From XYA12-FULL-58-9 sp001798605 (lineage in GTDB: Bacteria; Myxococcota; XYA12-FULL-58-9), in the NCBI GenBank assembly GCA_036736205.1, contig DAINMX010000074.1, positions 1 to 25,892 of the forward strand: a stretch of 25,892 nt of DNA. The letters are read 5' to 3'. Position numbers and translations under genes: made by a program. Below, in pieces: positions 14,815 through 23,032 of this stretch. The number at the start of each line of letters is the position of its first letter. Position 1 is the first letter of the stretch. The notes under the pieces are model-generated. The model saw nothing but the letters and a program-made list of their open reading frames with translations, was not told the DNA's origin and did no database searches.

Positions 14815-15899
14815 GTCCCAAGTCCGTTGACGAAATGAATCAACCAACCGACAATGCGCCAATGAAGACAAACATGGGTCGTCGCCAAGATCGTGGGGCC
14901 AGCGCCATTTTGGTGGCATTCATGTTGGTCGCCCTCGGCGCGATGGTTTCTTTGGCGCTCAACGTCGGTCACTTGATGCTGGTGCGTGGCCAACTACAAA
15001 ATGCCGCTGACGCCGGAGCCTTGGCTGGGGCGATGAGTCTGAGAACGGGAGAAAACGCACTGCTCTCGCTCGACCAGGCCAGACTCAGCGCCCAAGAGTT
15101 CACCCAGCGCCATCGAACGGACGTTCAACAGGTCTCCGCCAATTTGAACTCTACCAACGACCCCAACGGTGACATTGTCCTCGGCAGGTGGGATGACGAT
15201 GAACGAGAGTTCTACGTACTGTATCCGGCCACCAATGAGGATGCCGGCCATGTCAATGCGGTCCAGGTGCGCACCTCCCGCTCTGGCGACAATGCGCTGC
15301 CGGTGTTCTTTTCGTCGTTTCTAGGCAAAGAGGTGGCGTCGGTGGGAGCTGAGGCGATTGCGGTCATTGACGGACCCTGCGAAGGTTGTTCCATTCCCAT
15401 CGTCTTTGCCGAGTGCCTCGTTGTGAATCCCAATGACGGCTCATTGGTGTGCAATCGGAACTTGACCTTCACGAACGCAACAGAAGACAACATGGGACTT
15501 ACCATGCTCGACGGCAGGAATCCCAACACCGCTGGTGTGCTCGAGGTTTTGCGGTCTCCCAACCGCTGCAGCAATGTGCGGGTGGGAGACATAATAGGGG
15601 TGAGCAACGGGGCTAGTTTGCACCCTTTGTACGATGAGCTTGTCGAATACGAAGGCCAGGAAGTCACGGTGCCGATTATTGGCAATGATTCCTCCGACTG
15701 TTCGCCAAGGTTCAATCAGCCCACGCAGGTTGTCGGTTTTGCCACTTTTCGTATTCTGGACGTGAGGGATGTGAACGAGCCAGGAGGTCAGGGGATCGAC
15801 ATCGAGTTCCTATGTGACCGTGGGGGCAGCGACGACCATGCCCTCGGCGGCTGTACGAGCTTCGGTACCACGGCACCAATAACCCGTTTGGTGAAGTAG
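14811..15899 (+). CDS. tadG: TadG-like pilus assembly protein
   Basis: A 362-aa protein whose N-terminal part matches the Tad-G N-terminal domain: a basic segment, then GASAILVAFMLVALGAMVSL in one membrane span, and GHLMLVRGQLQNAADAGALAGA. Unlike TadE it lacks the Glu at +5, so CpaA processing is not expected. The periplasmic part (~65-362) is Cys-rich toward the end (for example GPCEGCSIPIVFAECLV and LCDRGGSDDHALGGC), so disulfides are likely. The GTG start is chosen because it overlaps the preceding stop (GTGA); ATGs at 14835, 14862 and 14874 also keep the membrane segment. TadG is thought to bridge the inner-membrane machine and the pilus base. Confidence 0.85.
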   Translation: MSPKSVDEMNQPTDNAPMKTNMGRRQDRGASAILVAFMLVALGAMVSLALNVGHLMLVRGQLQNAADAGALAGAMSLRTGENALLSLDQARLSAQEFTQRHRTDVQQVSANLNSTNDPNGDIVLGRWDDDEREFYVLYPATNEDAGHVNAVQVRTSRSGDNALPVFFSSFLGKEVASVGAEAIAVIDGPCEGCSIPIVFAECLVVNPNDGSLVCNRNLTFTNATEDNMGLTMLDGRNPNTAGVLEVLRSPNRCSNVRVGDIIGVSNGASLHPLYDELVEYEGQEVTVPIIGNDSSDCSPRFNQPTQVVGFATFRILDVRDVNEPGGQGIDIEFLCDRGGSDDHALGGCTSFGTTAPITRLVK

Positions 15900-15930
15900 G
15901 GGAGAGGCACATGAGAGGAAGGGGGAAGTG

Positions 15931-16311
15931 ATGACGAGCAGAGAAACCCCAGCGCAAATAATGACACGTCGCTTGACTGAGGAACTGACCCAGGTCACCA
16001 GCCTGGCTGACCGGCCGTTTCGTGAGGCTCGTCTGGTTCGCTTGGGCGGGGGCTCGGATCCCACCTTGGAGATCCCTGCCCGCGAAGTGATTGTTGGCTC
16101 GGCCGCGGACTGCGACATGTGGGTCGACGATGCAGCGGTGTCCCGACACCATTTTGCCATACGCCGTGACGGCTTGGCCCACCTCATTCGCGACTTGGGT
16201 AGCACCAATGGCACCTTCGTCGACGGTATCAAAATCAAGGAAGTTTATCTGCAGCCAGGTTGCAGCATTCAAGCGGGCAAGGCGGTCTTTCGCTTCGAGG
16301 TTCAATCGTGA
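15931..16311 (+). CDS. Stand-alone FHA domain protein in the Tad operon
   Basis: A 126-aa protein that is mainly one forkhead-associated domain (~33-124). Key phosphothreonine-binding positions are present: GS (56-57), SRHH (71-74) and STNGT (91-95). No signal or membrane segment is seen, so it is cytoplasmic. Residues 100-110 (IKIKEVYLQPG) resemble the FHA module found at the N-terminus of many myxobacterial sigma54-dependent activators, but no AAA+ or DNA-binding domain is attached. It lies 31 bases after tadG, with a purine-rich ribosome site (GGGGG) before the chosen ATG; GTG 15928 is the alternative. It could link pilus assembly to Ser/Thr kinase signalling; the partner is unknown. Confidence 0.88.
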   Translation: MTSRETPAQIMTRRLTEELTQVTSLADRPFREARLVRLGGGSDPTLEIPAREVIVGSAADCDMWVDDAAVSRHHFAIRRDGLAHLIRDLGSTNGTFVDGIKIKEVYLQPGCSIQAGKAVFRFEVQS

Positions 16312-16343
16312 GCAAAGCCAATGTCGCCGTACGGAGTCATAGC

Positions 16344-16976
16344 ATGGGTAAATTATTCTTGGGATCCTTGTGTTTCGCATTGATGGTTGGCTGCACGCTC
16401 GACCCTGCCAATCGCTGTTCTGTGACCACCGAAGCGGGGGCCTGCTTGAAGCTTCTCGGCATCACGGCCTATTCACCCGTCAGCGAGGCCTCTTCCTCAA
16501 ATGTTGATGCGTGGCAGGGAACCTGCGAGGTGGATGGCGAGGTTGTGGCCGAACCGTTCACAGACCATCTCGCAACGATTAGCATCGTGAACTCGCCACC
16601 GGACGCCTATCTGCAGATGCCAGAGCTGTCACCGATCGTCACCATTGATTCCTACTCAGTATCATTCGAGTCGAACGAGTGCGTTCCCGATGCCACCATC
16701 AATCAACCTCCGCTCACTTGCCCGGTGATCTCTGGAATGGATTTACCCGGTCCCACAGTCGTGCTCACAGCAGACAGCCCAGATCCCACTCCAATTTCTG
16801 TGCCGCTGGTTCCCTTGCGCAAGAAGTTCGAATATCAAGATCGGCTTGGCATGCCTGGGGCCTACTCATCCTACACAGCGCTGTACGTCATTCGCGGTCA
16901 TGACGCCGAGGGTAGCTTCGAGATCGAAGGCTCGACGGAATTTACCATCGGCAACTACGACCTCTGCCCGCAATAG
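16344..16976 (+). CDS. Predicted lipoprotein closing the Tad operon
   Basis: A 210-aa protein with a clear lipoprotein signal: MGKLFLGSLCFALMVGC, lipobox MVGC with Cys17. The mature part has several Cys and looks rich in beta strands (for example ALYVIRGHDAEGSFEIEGS), perhaps an immunoglobulin-like fold, but I recognise no family. The ATG was chosen for GGAG seven bases upstream. A GTG at 16308 overlaps the FHA stop (GTGA) and would only lengthen the n-region by 12 residues. It is the last gene in the run before a 125-base gap, so it is probably co-transcribed with the pilus genes. An outer-membrane or surface accessory is possible but unproven. Confidence 0.7.
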   Translation: MGKLFLGSLCFALMVGCTLDPANRCSVTTEAGACLKLLGITAYSPVSEASSSNVDAWQGTCEVDGEVVAEPFTDHLATISIVNSPPDAYLQMPELSPIVTIDSYSVSFESNECVPDATINQPPLTCPVISGMDLPGPTVVLTADSPDPTPISVPLVPLRKKFEYQDRLGMPGAYSSYTALYVIRGHDAEGSFEIEGSTEFTIGNYDLCPQ

Positions 16977-17101
16977 GCTGTCGATCCCTGCCCATAGAAG
17001 AGTGTCGTAGTCGATTCCTGGCCCCGGCCCCCGCTCCCGATTGTCGAGATGTCACAGCTCCGGGTCTGGTTTCACCTCGGGGATTGGGGCATGATGCCTT
17101 C

Positions 17102-18754
17102 ATGTTTCCACGAGCCGGTCGTTACATCCTCATCGCGTCCATGTTTGTCATGGGTGCCTGCGGCATCATCTATGAGTACGTGCTCAGCGTTGTTGCCAAC
17201 TATCTCATAGGCAGCAATTTCGAGGAGATGTTCCTCATTATCGGCATGATGATGTTCGCCATGGGGCTGGGGAGCATGATGCAGCAGAGGCTCGAGAAGA
17301 ACCTCGTGGATCGGTTTCTCTTGATCGAGATTGTGCTCGGTTTGGTGGGCGGTGCCGCGCCCATGGTCGTGTATGGCATTTTTGCGGTCAGTGAATCGTT
17401 CAGTGTCTTCCTCTATTTCTTTGCCATCAACATTGGGGTGCTGATCGGCATGGAGATACCCATCCTCATCCGCATCAACAAAGAGTACGTCAAACAACTG
17501 CGAATCAACTTGTCGGAAATCCTGTCGATGGACTACGTCGGCTCTCTGGTTGGCGCCATTCTGTTTGTTTACGTGCTTCTTACCCACGTCACCATCGCGC
17601 GCATCGGCTTCATCCTTGGTCTCTTCAATATCGCTATCGCCATTGTTGGGCTGGTGGTCTTCAGAACTGTGGTCAAGCGGCCACGCGTCCTCACCTTTGC
17701 GGCAGCAGCCGCGGCGACCATCTTGGGGATTGGCGTGATCAACGCCGATGACTGGTCAGCGGCCGCTGAGCAACGCTACCTCAAGGACCCCATCGTCTTT
17801 CGTGAGACCACTCAATACCAGAACATCATCCTTACCAGGCGTGCCGATGGCTTGATTCGTTTGTTCCTAAACCGACACCTGCAGTTTTGTTCAGCAGATG
17901 AGAAGATTTACCACGAGCTTCTCGTGCATCCCGCCATGAGTATGGCACCGTCGCGCGCATCGGTTCTCATTCTCGGCGGTGGCGATGGTTTGGCGTTGCG
18001 TGAGGTGCTTCGCTACGACGATGTTGAGAGCGTCACCCTCGTCGACATTGATCCGGCGATGGTCCGGTTTGCCTCCACTGAGCCGCACATGGTTCGCATC
18101 AATCACAATGCCTTTGGTGACGCTCGGGTGCGTCACGTCACCGGACCGGTGGAGAGCGACGGGGAAAAACAGCAGGTGGGTCTCGTCGGTTTGCGCCGCA
18201 CCCAACTCAACCATTTGGAGTTTCACCCGACGGCTGAGGTTGATGTCGCAACCCTCGACGCCGCTGCGTTTCTGCCGGACGCGGCAGGCAGCTTCGATGT
18301 GGCTTTTCTCGATTTTCCGGACCCGAGTTCAGTGCCTCTGGCAAAACTATTTTCCAAGGACATGTACTTGGAGTTGCGCCGCAAGCTCAAACCGGGGGCC
18401 ATTATTGCGGTGCAGTCCACGAGTCCGTTCCAGGCCAAGAATGTCTTTCTGTGCATTGGTGAAACCTTGCGGGCAGCGGGATTTGCTGCGGTCCCATACC
18501 ATCACGTTGTTCCGAGTATGAGTGAGTGGGGTTTCCATCTCGCGTCCATAGGGGCGGAGGAGTCGGTGTTGCTCGATAAGATGCGCAATATCGACAACCT
18601 CATCGACACCACCGAGTTTGTCACCCCAGAGGTCATCGCCTCGTCTACTGTATTCGGCAAGGGCTGGCTGACCCCCGACTTTCAAATCGAGCCCAACTCA
18701 AAGATGCATCCGGTTATCCTGCAATACTTCCGCCACGCGTGGCGAATGTTGTAG
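17102..18754 (+). CDS. Membrane-fused spermidine synthase-like protein
   Basis: A 550-aa protein. Residues ~1-215 hold about seven membrane helices (for example MMMFAMGLGSMM and VYGIFAVSESFSVFLYFFAI). The C-terminal ~300 residues form a spermidine-synthase-type Rossmann domain with the short N-terminal strand block (YQNIILTRRADGLIRLFLN), motif I VLILGGGDGLALREVL, the acidic loop TLVDIDPAMV and the active-site-like FLDFPDPSS. This fused class is annotated as membrane-associated polyamine aminopropyltransferase, but substrates are rarely tested. The start is ATG with a TTG six codons earlier as an alternative. The stretch between motif I and FLDFPDP carries a somewhat long insertion (VESDGEKQQVGLVGLRR and on). 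The stop lies in a 48-bp tandem duplication. Ornithine aminotransferase sits on the opposite strand nearby. Confidence 0.85.
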   Translation: MFPRAGRYILIASMFVMGACGIIYEYVLSVVANYLIGSNFEEMFLIIGMMMFAMGLGSMMQQRLEKNLVDRFLLIEIVLGLVGGAAPMVVYGIFAVSESFSVFLYFFAINIGVLIGMEIPILIRINKEYVKQLRINLSEILSMDYVGSLVGAILFVYVLLTHVTIARIGFILGLFNIAIAIVGLVVFRTVVKRPRVLTFAAAAAATILGIGVINADDWSAAAEQRYLKDPIVFRETTQYQNIILTRRADGLIRLFLNRHLQFCSADEKIYHELLVHPAMSMAPSRASVLILGGGDGLALREVLRYDDVESVTLVDIDPAMVRFASTEPHMVRINHNAFGDARVRHVTGPVESDGEKQQVGLVGLRRTQLNHLEFHPTAEVDVATLDAAAFLPDAAGSFDVAFLDFPDPSSVPLAKLFSKDMYLELRRKLKPGAIIAVQSTSPFQAKNVFLCIGETLRAAGFAAVPYHHVVPSMSEWGFHLASIGAEESVLLDKMRNIDNLIDTTEFVTPEVIASSTVFGKGWLTPDFQIEPNSKMHPVILQYFRHAWRML

Positions 18755-18814
18755 GGCAGCTTCCTAGTGCCATACATCCGCCGCTCGTAGAGAATATTGT
18801 CGGGCAGCTTCCTA
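18719..18814. repeat. Imperfect 48-bp tandem duplication at a convergent junction
   Basis: The segment 18719-18766 is followed directly by a copy (18767-18814) matching at about 39 of 48 positions by eye, with GGGCAGCTTCCTA identical at both ends (18754-18766, 18802-18814). The first copy covers the last 11 codons and stop of the spermidine-synthase-like gene; the second ends at the stop of the opposing membrane gene. Because 48 is a multiple of three, the copy continues the same frame but with a different stop position. Confidence 0.8.
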
Positions 18815-19903
18815 CGGTTGTTCGTCGCGTGCGGGGCGAGCAGATCGCGGCAACAACAGTGGAATGAAAAACTGTTGTAGCATGTAGACGATGCCGAGAA
18901 CCAAGAGAACGTAGAAGACGATGTGGACGAGGGTGTTGGACACCGGACCTGGGGCGATGTGGATTGCGATGAGCTCGAGAAACGGCAAGAAGATCGAGCC
19001 GAAAATGAGCTTGTGGGCGGTGTAGATGAGCAGAGAGCTGGCACCGGCCCAACACAGCAGGGGCACCCGATAGTTCTTGCCAAAACGCAGGGGCCACAGG
19101 GCACCGAGGATGAGCACGGTCTCGAGACCCCAGGTGCCGAGCATGCCGATGAAGGATTTGGCGACATCGAACTCGGTTTTGTACGGTTGCATGGCACCGA
19201 CGTAAAACGGAGCGCCGAACACCAACCACATCATGTAGGCAAAGGCACCTAGGCCCATCAGGGTTGGCCACCAACGTTGGTGCAGCGCGTGACCACGGTG
19301 GTAGAAGATGCCGAGCAACAGGCCCAATAGGGCCGAACCAATGAAGAGGTGCGGCCGGACGTCGAGTTTGAACGGCAGGCCGATGAGATTGCTCACGCCG
19401 CTTTCGACTTTGTCGTCCAAGTGTTGCATGGGCAGGGCCCAGAACACGCATTGCAGGGCGAAGACGCCTACGAGGATCTTGGTGGACAAGAAACGATAGG
19501 CGATGGCCACGACAGCCAAGCAAGTCATCCAGCACATCAGAGCGTTGAATTCGAACAGGTGTCCTTCGCTGGGAACGAAACGGTGTGGTATTGCCACAAA
19601 GAACAACTCAAAGGTGAAGACACAGAACACGGTTGCGTAGACGAAGAGCTTCTGGGGAAGTGTTTCTGCAAAAATGCTCCGTTCTTTCGCTCCGAGATTG
19701 AAAGCTGCCAGGGCCACAAACATCTGGGTGACCACCGGCGTGCACACCTGCCATTGTCCGCGGAGGTATGGGTCGAGAGGCACGCCGAAGTAGGTGGCGA
19801 TGGCGTAAGTGAAGTACTGCTCACACATCATGAAGATGCACAGACCACGCAACAGATCGAGAGCGTGAATACGTATGTTTGGTTGTGTGGAGGTCGACAC
19901 CAA
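18812..19903 (-). CDS. Multi-pass membrane acyltransferase-like protein (DUF1624/HGSNAT type)
   Basis: A 363-aa protein with about ten hydrophobic segments. The N-terminal RIHALDLLRGLCIFMMCEQY resembles the 'R..ALD.LRG..I..M' entry motif of heparan-alpha-glucosaminide N-acetyltransferase-like and related acyltransferase proteins, and GLPFKLDVRPHLFIGSALLG and PLLCWAGASSLLIYTAHKLI fit the same superfamily. Such proteins move acyl groups from cytoplasmic donors to periplasmic or envelope glycans; the substrate here is unknown. The longest frame begins with TTG, and the next codon is GTG; neither has a clear ribosome site, but the rocD stop is only nine bases upstream, so coupled translation is likely. 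A 9-base tandem repeat (AATCAACCC, 19902-19919 on the plus strand) lies over this junction. The family call is moderate. Confidence 0.65.
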   Translation of the reverse strand: MVSTSTQPNIRIHALDLLRGLCIFMMCEQYFTYAIATYFGVPLDPYLRGQWQVCTPVVTQMFVALAAFNLGAKERSIFAETLPQKLFVYATVFCVFTFELFFVAIPHRFVPSEGHLFEFNALMCWMTCLAVVAIAYRFLSTKILVGVFALQCVFWALPMQHLDDKVESGVSNLIGLPFKLDVRPHLFIGSALLGLLLGIFYHRGHALHQRWWPTLMGLGAFAYMMWLVFGAPFYVGAMQPYKTEFDVAKSFIGMLGTWGLETVLILGALWPLRFGKNYRVPLLCWAGASSLLIYTAHKLIFGSIFLPFLELIAIHIAPGPVSNTLVHIVFYVLLVLGIVYMLQQFFIPLLLPRSARPARDEQP

Positions 19904-19912
19904 TCAACCCAA

Positions 19913-21136
19913 TCAACCCAAGGCTCGGCGCAACCGCTCCAACGCCCAATCGATCTCATCACGGGTGATGGTCAACGGTGGGGCGAGGCGAATCGTTTGC
20001 ACGTGTGTCTCTTTGCAGAGCACACCGTCGACCATGAGCTTTTCGCAGTAAGGACGTGCGGGTCCGAACTCTGGCCTGATCTCGATGCCAATCCAAAGTC
20101 CGCGGCCGCGAATTTCACGAACGCATTTGAAGTTTGCTTTTTGCAACTCAACAAGCAGGTAACCACCAAGCTCCTCCGCGCTCTTCTGGATATCGCCAGC
20201 TTCGAGCATGGCGATGACCTCGCGGCCAATGCGGCATGCCAAGGGATTCCCGCCGAAGGTGCTGCCGTGCTCGCCGGGTTTGAAGACGCCGAGGATCTCG
20301 TCACTCGAAACCACCGCAGACACGGCGACGAGCCCACCGCCGAGGGCTTTGCCGAGAATGTAGATGTCGGGCTGCACGCCTTCATGCTCACAGGTGAAGG
20401 TCTTGCCCGTGCGGCCGAGGCCCGATTGAATTTCATCGGCGATGAATAGGACGTTCTTTGAGCGACAGAGCTCTCGCGCCTTGGTCAAGAAGCCACTAGG
20501 GGGAATGATGATGCCACCCTCACCCTGGATGGGCTCGACGAGAAAAGCGACGGTGTTGTCGTCGATAGCGGCTCTTAAAGCTTCGAGATCGCCGTAAGGG
20601 ATGAGATCGAACCCTGGAGTGAAGGGACCATAGTCAGCCCGTGCCGAGGGGTCATCGCTGAAGGAGATGATGGTGGTGGTGCGGCCGTGGAAATTGCCGG
20701 CACAGCAGATGATCTTGGCCTTGCCGTCGGGGACGCCTTTCTTCTGATATCCCCATTTGCGCGCGGTTTTGATTGCGGTCTCCACACCCTCGGCACCGGA
20801 ATTCATGGGCAACACGCGATCCATGTGGCACAGCCGTGCGAGGTCACGGCAAAAAAGGCCGAGTTGGTCGCTTTGGAAAGCACGACTCGCCAGTGTCACC
20901 ACTCCGAGTTGTTCGCGGGCGACTTTCACCAATCGCGGATTGCAGTGGCCGAAATTGAGCGCTGAGTATGCTGCGAGCATGTCGAGGTAGCGCTTGCCCT
21001 CGACGTCGTAGACCCAGATGCCTTCCGCGCGGGCGACGACAATGGGCAATGGGTGATAGTTGTGCGCGCTATGCTTGTCGACGAGGTTGATATGATCTTG
21101 ACTGCTGATTCTTGAGGATACGACATCTTTGCTCAT
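19913..21136 (-). CDS. rocD: Ornithine aminotransferase
   Basis: A 407-aa class-III PLP aminotransferase. Features in order are SAHNYHPLP near the N-terminus (typical of ornithine aminotransferases), the cofactor loop NSGAEGVETAIK (112-123), EPIQGEGGI (201-209), the PLP-nitrogen Asp in FIADEIQSGLGRTG (Asp234), the Schiff-base Lys263 in ILGKALGGG, and the phosphate-binding HGSTFGGNPLA. It converts ornithine and 2-oxoglutarate to glutamate-semialdehyde and glutamate, feeding proline and glutamate. Length is normal. The ATG has no strong ribosome site. It is directly followed by the membrane acyltransferase gene in an apparent operon. Acetylornithine aminotransferase is the nearest alternative but fits the N-terminal signature less well. 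Confidence 0.92.
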   Translation of the reverse strand: MSKDVVSSRISSQDHINLVDKHSAHNYHPLPIVVARAEGIWVYDVEGKRYLDMLAAYSALNFGHCNPRLVKVAREQLGVVTLASRAFQSDQLGLFCRDLARLCHMDRVLPMNSGAEGVETAIKTARKWGYQKKGVPDGKAKIICCAGNFHGRTTTIISFSDDPSARADYGPFTPGFDLIPYGDLEALRAAIDDNTVAFLVEPIQGEGGIIIPPSGFLTKARELCRSKNVLFIADEIQSGLGRTGKTFTCEHEGVQPDIYILGKALGGGLVAVSAVVSSDEILGVFKPGEHGSTFGGNPLACRIGREVIAMLEAGDIQKSAEELGGYLLVELQKANFKCVREIRGRGLWIGIEIRPEFGPARPYCEKLMVDGVLCKETHVQTIRLAPPLTITRDEIDWALERLRRALG

Positions 21137-21169
21137 TGGGCTGATCTAGCACGGGTCGGATGGTGAGGC

Positions 21170-21179
21170 CACACGTGTG
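21170..21179. promoter_or_regulatory. 10-bp palindrome upstream of rocD
   Basis: CACACGTGTG is perfectly self-complementary and lies 34 bases before the rocD start in the short gap between recJ and rocD. It could be a regulator site, but a 10-base palindrome arises by chance fairly often and no promoter hexamers stand out beside it. Confidence 0.2.
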
Positions 21180-21233
21180 TTCGCTGGAATGGTCCGGCGA
21201 CAAGAAAGTGATTTGTGAATCTTTACTCAGACG

Positions 21234-22949
21234 TCAGGGCTGTCGGCGTGAGGCTGGTCGGAGATCCTCGACCTTGAGTTGCAGTGATGTCTGACCACCG
21301 TAATCGTTCGTGGTCAGCCGGAAGGCAACATCGACCTTCTCGGGGAGCTCGGGTGCCAGGTTCCCGAGACCAAAGGCGATGGCCTCGTGCTGCTCGTCGC
21401 CGAGGCGCAGTTTGAGGTGCCCTTGCCCAACCACCCGCTTGGCGCTGACCGAGATGTCGCGGGCCACCAAGAGTGGCTCGGGATTCTCTTGCCCAAAGGG
21501 CTCGAGCTGTTTGAGCTCGTTGAGCATCTGGATGTTCAGGCGATTGGCCGCGACTTCCAGCTCCGGTTCGAGTGAAGCAACGAAAGGCAGTTCGCCGATT
21601 TGTGCGCGAACCGCTTCGCTGAACGCGGCGCGAAAGGCATCGATGTCCTTGGTGTCGATGGTGATACCGGCGGCAGCCGCGTGTCCCCCGAAGCGAATCA
21701 GGTGTCCGGCGGCACCCTTGATGGCCTCGAAAAGATCGAGGCCTTCGAAGGTACGGCCCGACCCTTTCCCGCCCTCGCCGATCACAATGGTGGGCCGGTT
21801 GAAGCGGCTCACCAAACGCGTGGCGACAAGGCCGACGACACCTGGGTGCCAGCTAGGATCGTGCACGACCAGGCCACAATGATCCGCTAGGCCTAAAGCC
21901 TCCACTTTGGCGACGGCTTGCAGAACGGTACTGTGCTCGATCTCGCGTCGTTCGTGGTTGGCTGCGTCGAGGGAGCTTGCGAGCATGCGTGCCCGTTTCG
22001 GATCACGGGTGAGAAACAACTCGACAGCCTCACCCGCGTGGGCGATGCGACCGCGGGCATTGATGCGGGGCCCGAGGCGAAATCCGAGATCGGTCGCGGT
22101 GACCAACGCCGGATTGACTCGGGAGACATCGAGCAGGGCGCGCATGCCGACGCGCTTGGTTTGCGCCATCCTGCGCAAGCCAGCGGCAACGAGAACGCGG
22201 TTGGCACCCCGCAGTGGCACCATGTCAGCGACGGTGGCGAGAGCTACCAGGTCGAGCAAATCCCGAAGATCCGGCTCCGGCTTCGACGCAAAAGCACCGA
22301 CATCCCGCAGTCCACGACGGACGGCGGCCGCCAACAGGAAGGCAACGCCAGCAGCACACAGTTCTTTTGTGGGGTAGCGACTGTCGTCACGATGGGGATT
22401 GATGTTGGCGACTGCATTGGGAAGTTGTTCGGGCACGCGGTGGTGGTCGACCACGATGGTGTCGACGCCGAGGTCTTTGGCAACGGCAATCTCGTCGGCG
22501 GCGGTGATGCCACAATCGACGGTAATGAGCAGGCGAGCACGGGTGGCAATCTCCCGAACCGCCTCGGTGTTGAGACCATAGCCCTCGGTGCGGCGGTCGG
22601 GGATGTAGTAGTCGACATCACCACCGACCTGGCGGAGAAAATCAACGAGTACGCACGTGGATGTCACCCCGTCGGCGTCGTAGTCGCCATAGACGGTGAT
22701 TGGCTCCTTGTTCTGGAGCGCCGCCATGATACGCCCGACGGCGACGTCGATATCTGGAAGCTGCATAGGATCATCGAGGGTTTTCAACGATGGCGAGAGG
22801 TACTGCTCGACATCTGCTGGGTCAACGATGCCCCGGTGCTGCAGGATGGTGTCGACCCAAGAGCCTTGGGTGTTGTCCGCCGTGTATTGGGGCCACACCC
22901 AGCGCTTGCCCGTAAAACTGAGGTTATGATCGGATTCGTCGTGTGACAT
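21234..22949 (-). CDS. recJ: Single-stranded-DNA exonuclease RecJ
   Basis: A 571-aa DHH-superfamily 5'-3' exonuclease used in recombination and mismatch or base-excision repair. Metal-binding motifs are present: YGDYDADGVTST (87-98), TVDCGITA (143-150) and VVDHHRVPEQ (167-176). The DHHA1 part carries HPGVVGLVATRLVSRFNRP, the GEGGKGSGRTFEGLDLFEAI loop and GGHAAAAG. The OB-like C-terminal domain has the LEPFGQENPEPLL signature. The chosen ATG is 11 codons inside the longest frame, which would need a TTG start. Length is normal for RecJ and all motifs are intact. It is on the same strand as the unrecognised gene upstream, with an 83-base gap. Confidence 0.95.
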   Translation of the reverse strand: MSHDESDHNLSFTGKRWVWPQYTADNTQGSWVDTILQHRGIVDPADVEQYLSPSLKTLDDPMQLPDIDVAVGRIMAALQNKEPITVYGDYDADGVTSTCVLVDFLRQVGGDVDYYIPDRRTEGYGLNTEAVREIATRARLLITVDCGITAADEIAVAKDLGVDTIVVDHHRVPEQLPNAVANINPHRDDSRYPTKELCAAGVAFLLAAAVRRGLRDVGAFASKPEPDLRDLLDLVALATVADMVPLRGANRVLVAAGLRRMAQTKRVGMRALLDVSRVNPALVTATDLGFRLGPRINARGRIAHAGEAVELFLTRDPKRARMLASSLDAANHERREIEHSTVLQAVAKVEALGLADHCGLVVHDPSWHPGVVGLVATRLVSRFNRPTIVIGEGGKGSGRTFEGLDLFEAIKGAAGHLIRFGGHAAAAGITIDTKDIDAFRAAFSEAVRAQIGELPFVASLEPELEVAANRLNIQMLNELKQLEPFGQENPEPLLVARDISVSAKRVVGQGHLKLRLGDEQHEAIAFGLGNLAPELPEKVDVAFRLTTNDYGGQTSLQLKVEDLRPASRRQP

Positions 22950-23032
22950 GAGCCCGAGCAATCTACGGCGTCCGGCTGACAATTTGAAGTCTTTCCGGGG
23001 TTCGATTGCGATAGATTGGGTTTTCTAACGTT

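Noticed and set aside
19349..20449. Plus-strand open frame of 366 aa opposite rocD and the membrane acyltransferase gene
   Set aside because: Its translation resembles no protein and it is the mirror of two genes with strong motifs; typical antisense shadow in GC-rich DNA.
21918..22946. Plus-strand open frame of 342 aa opposite recJ
   Set aside because: Antisense to conserved RecJ motifs, without a ribosome site or family similarity.
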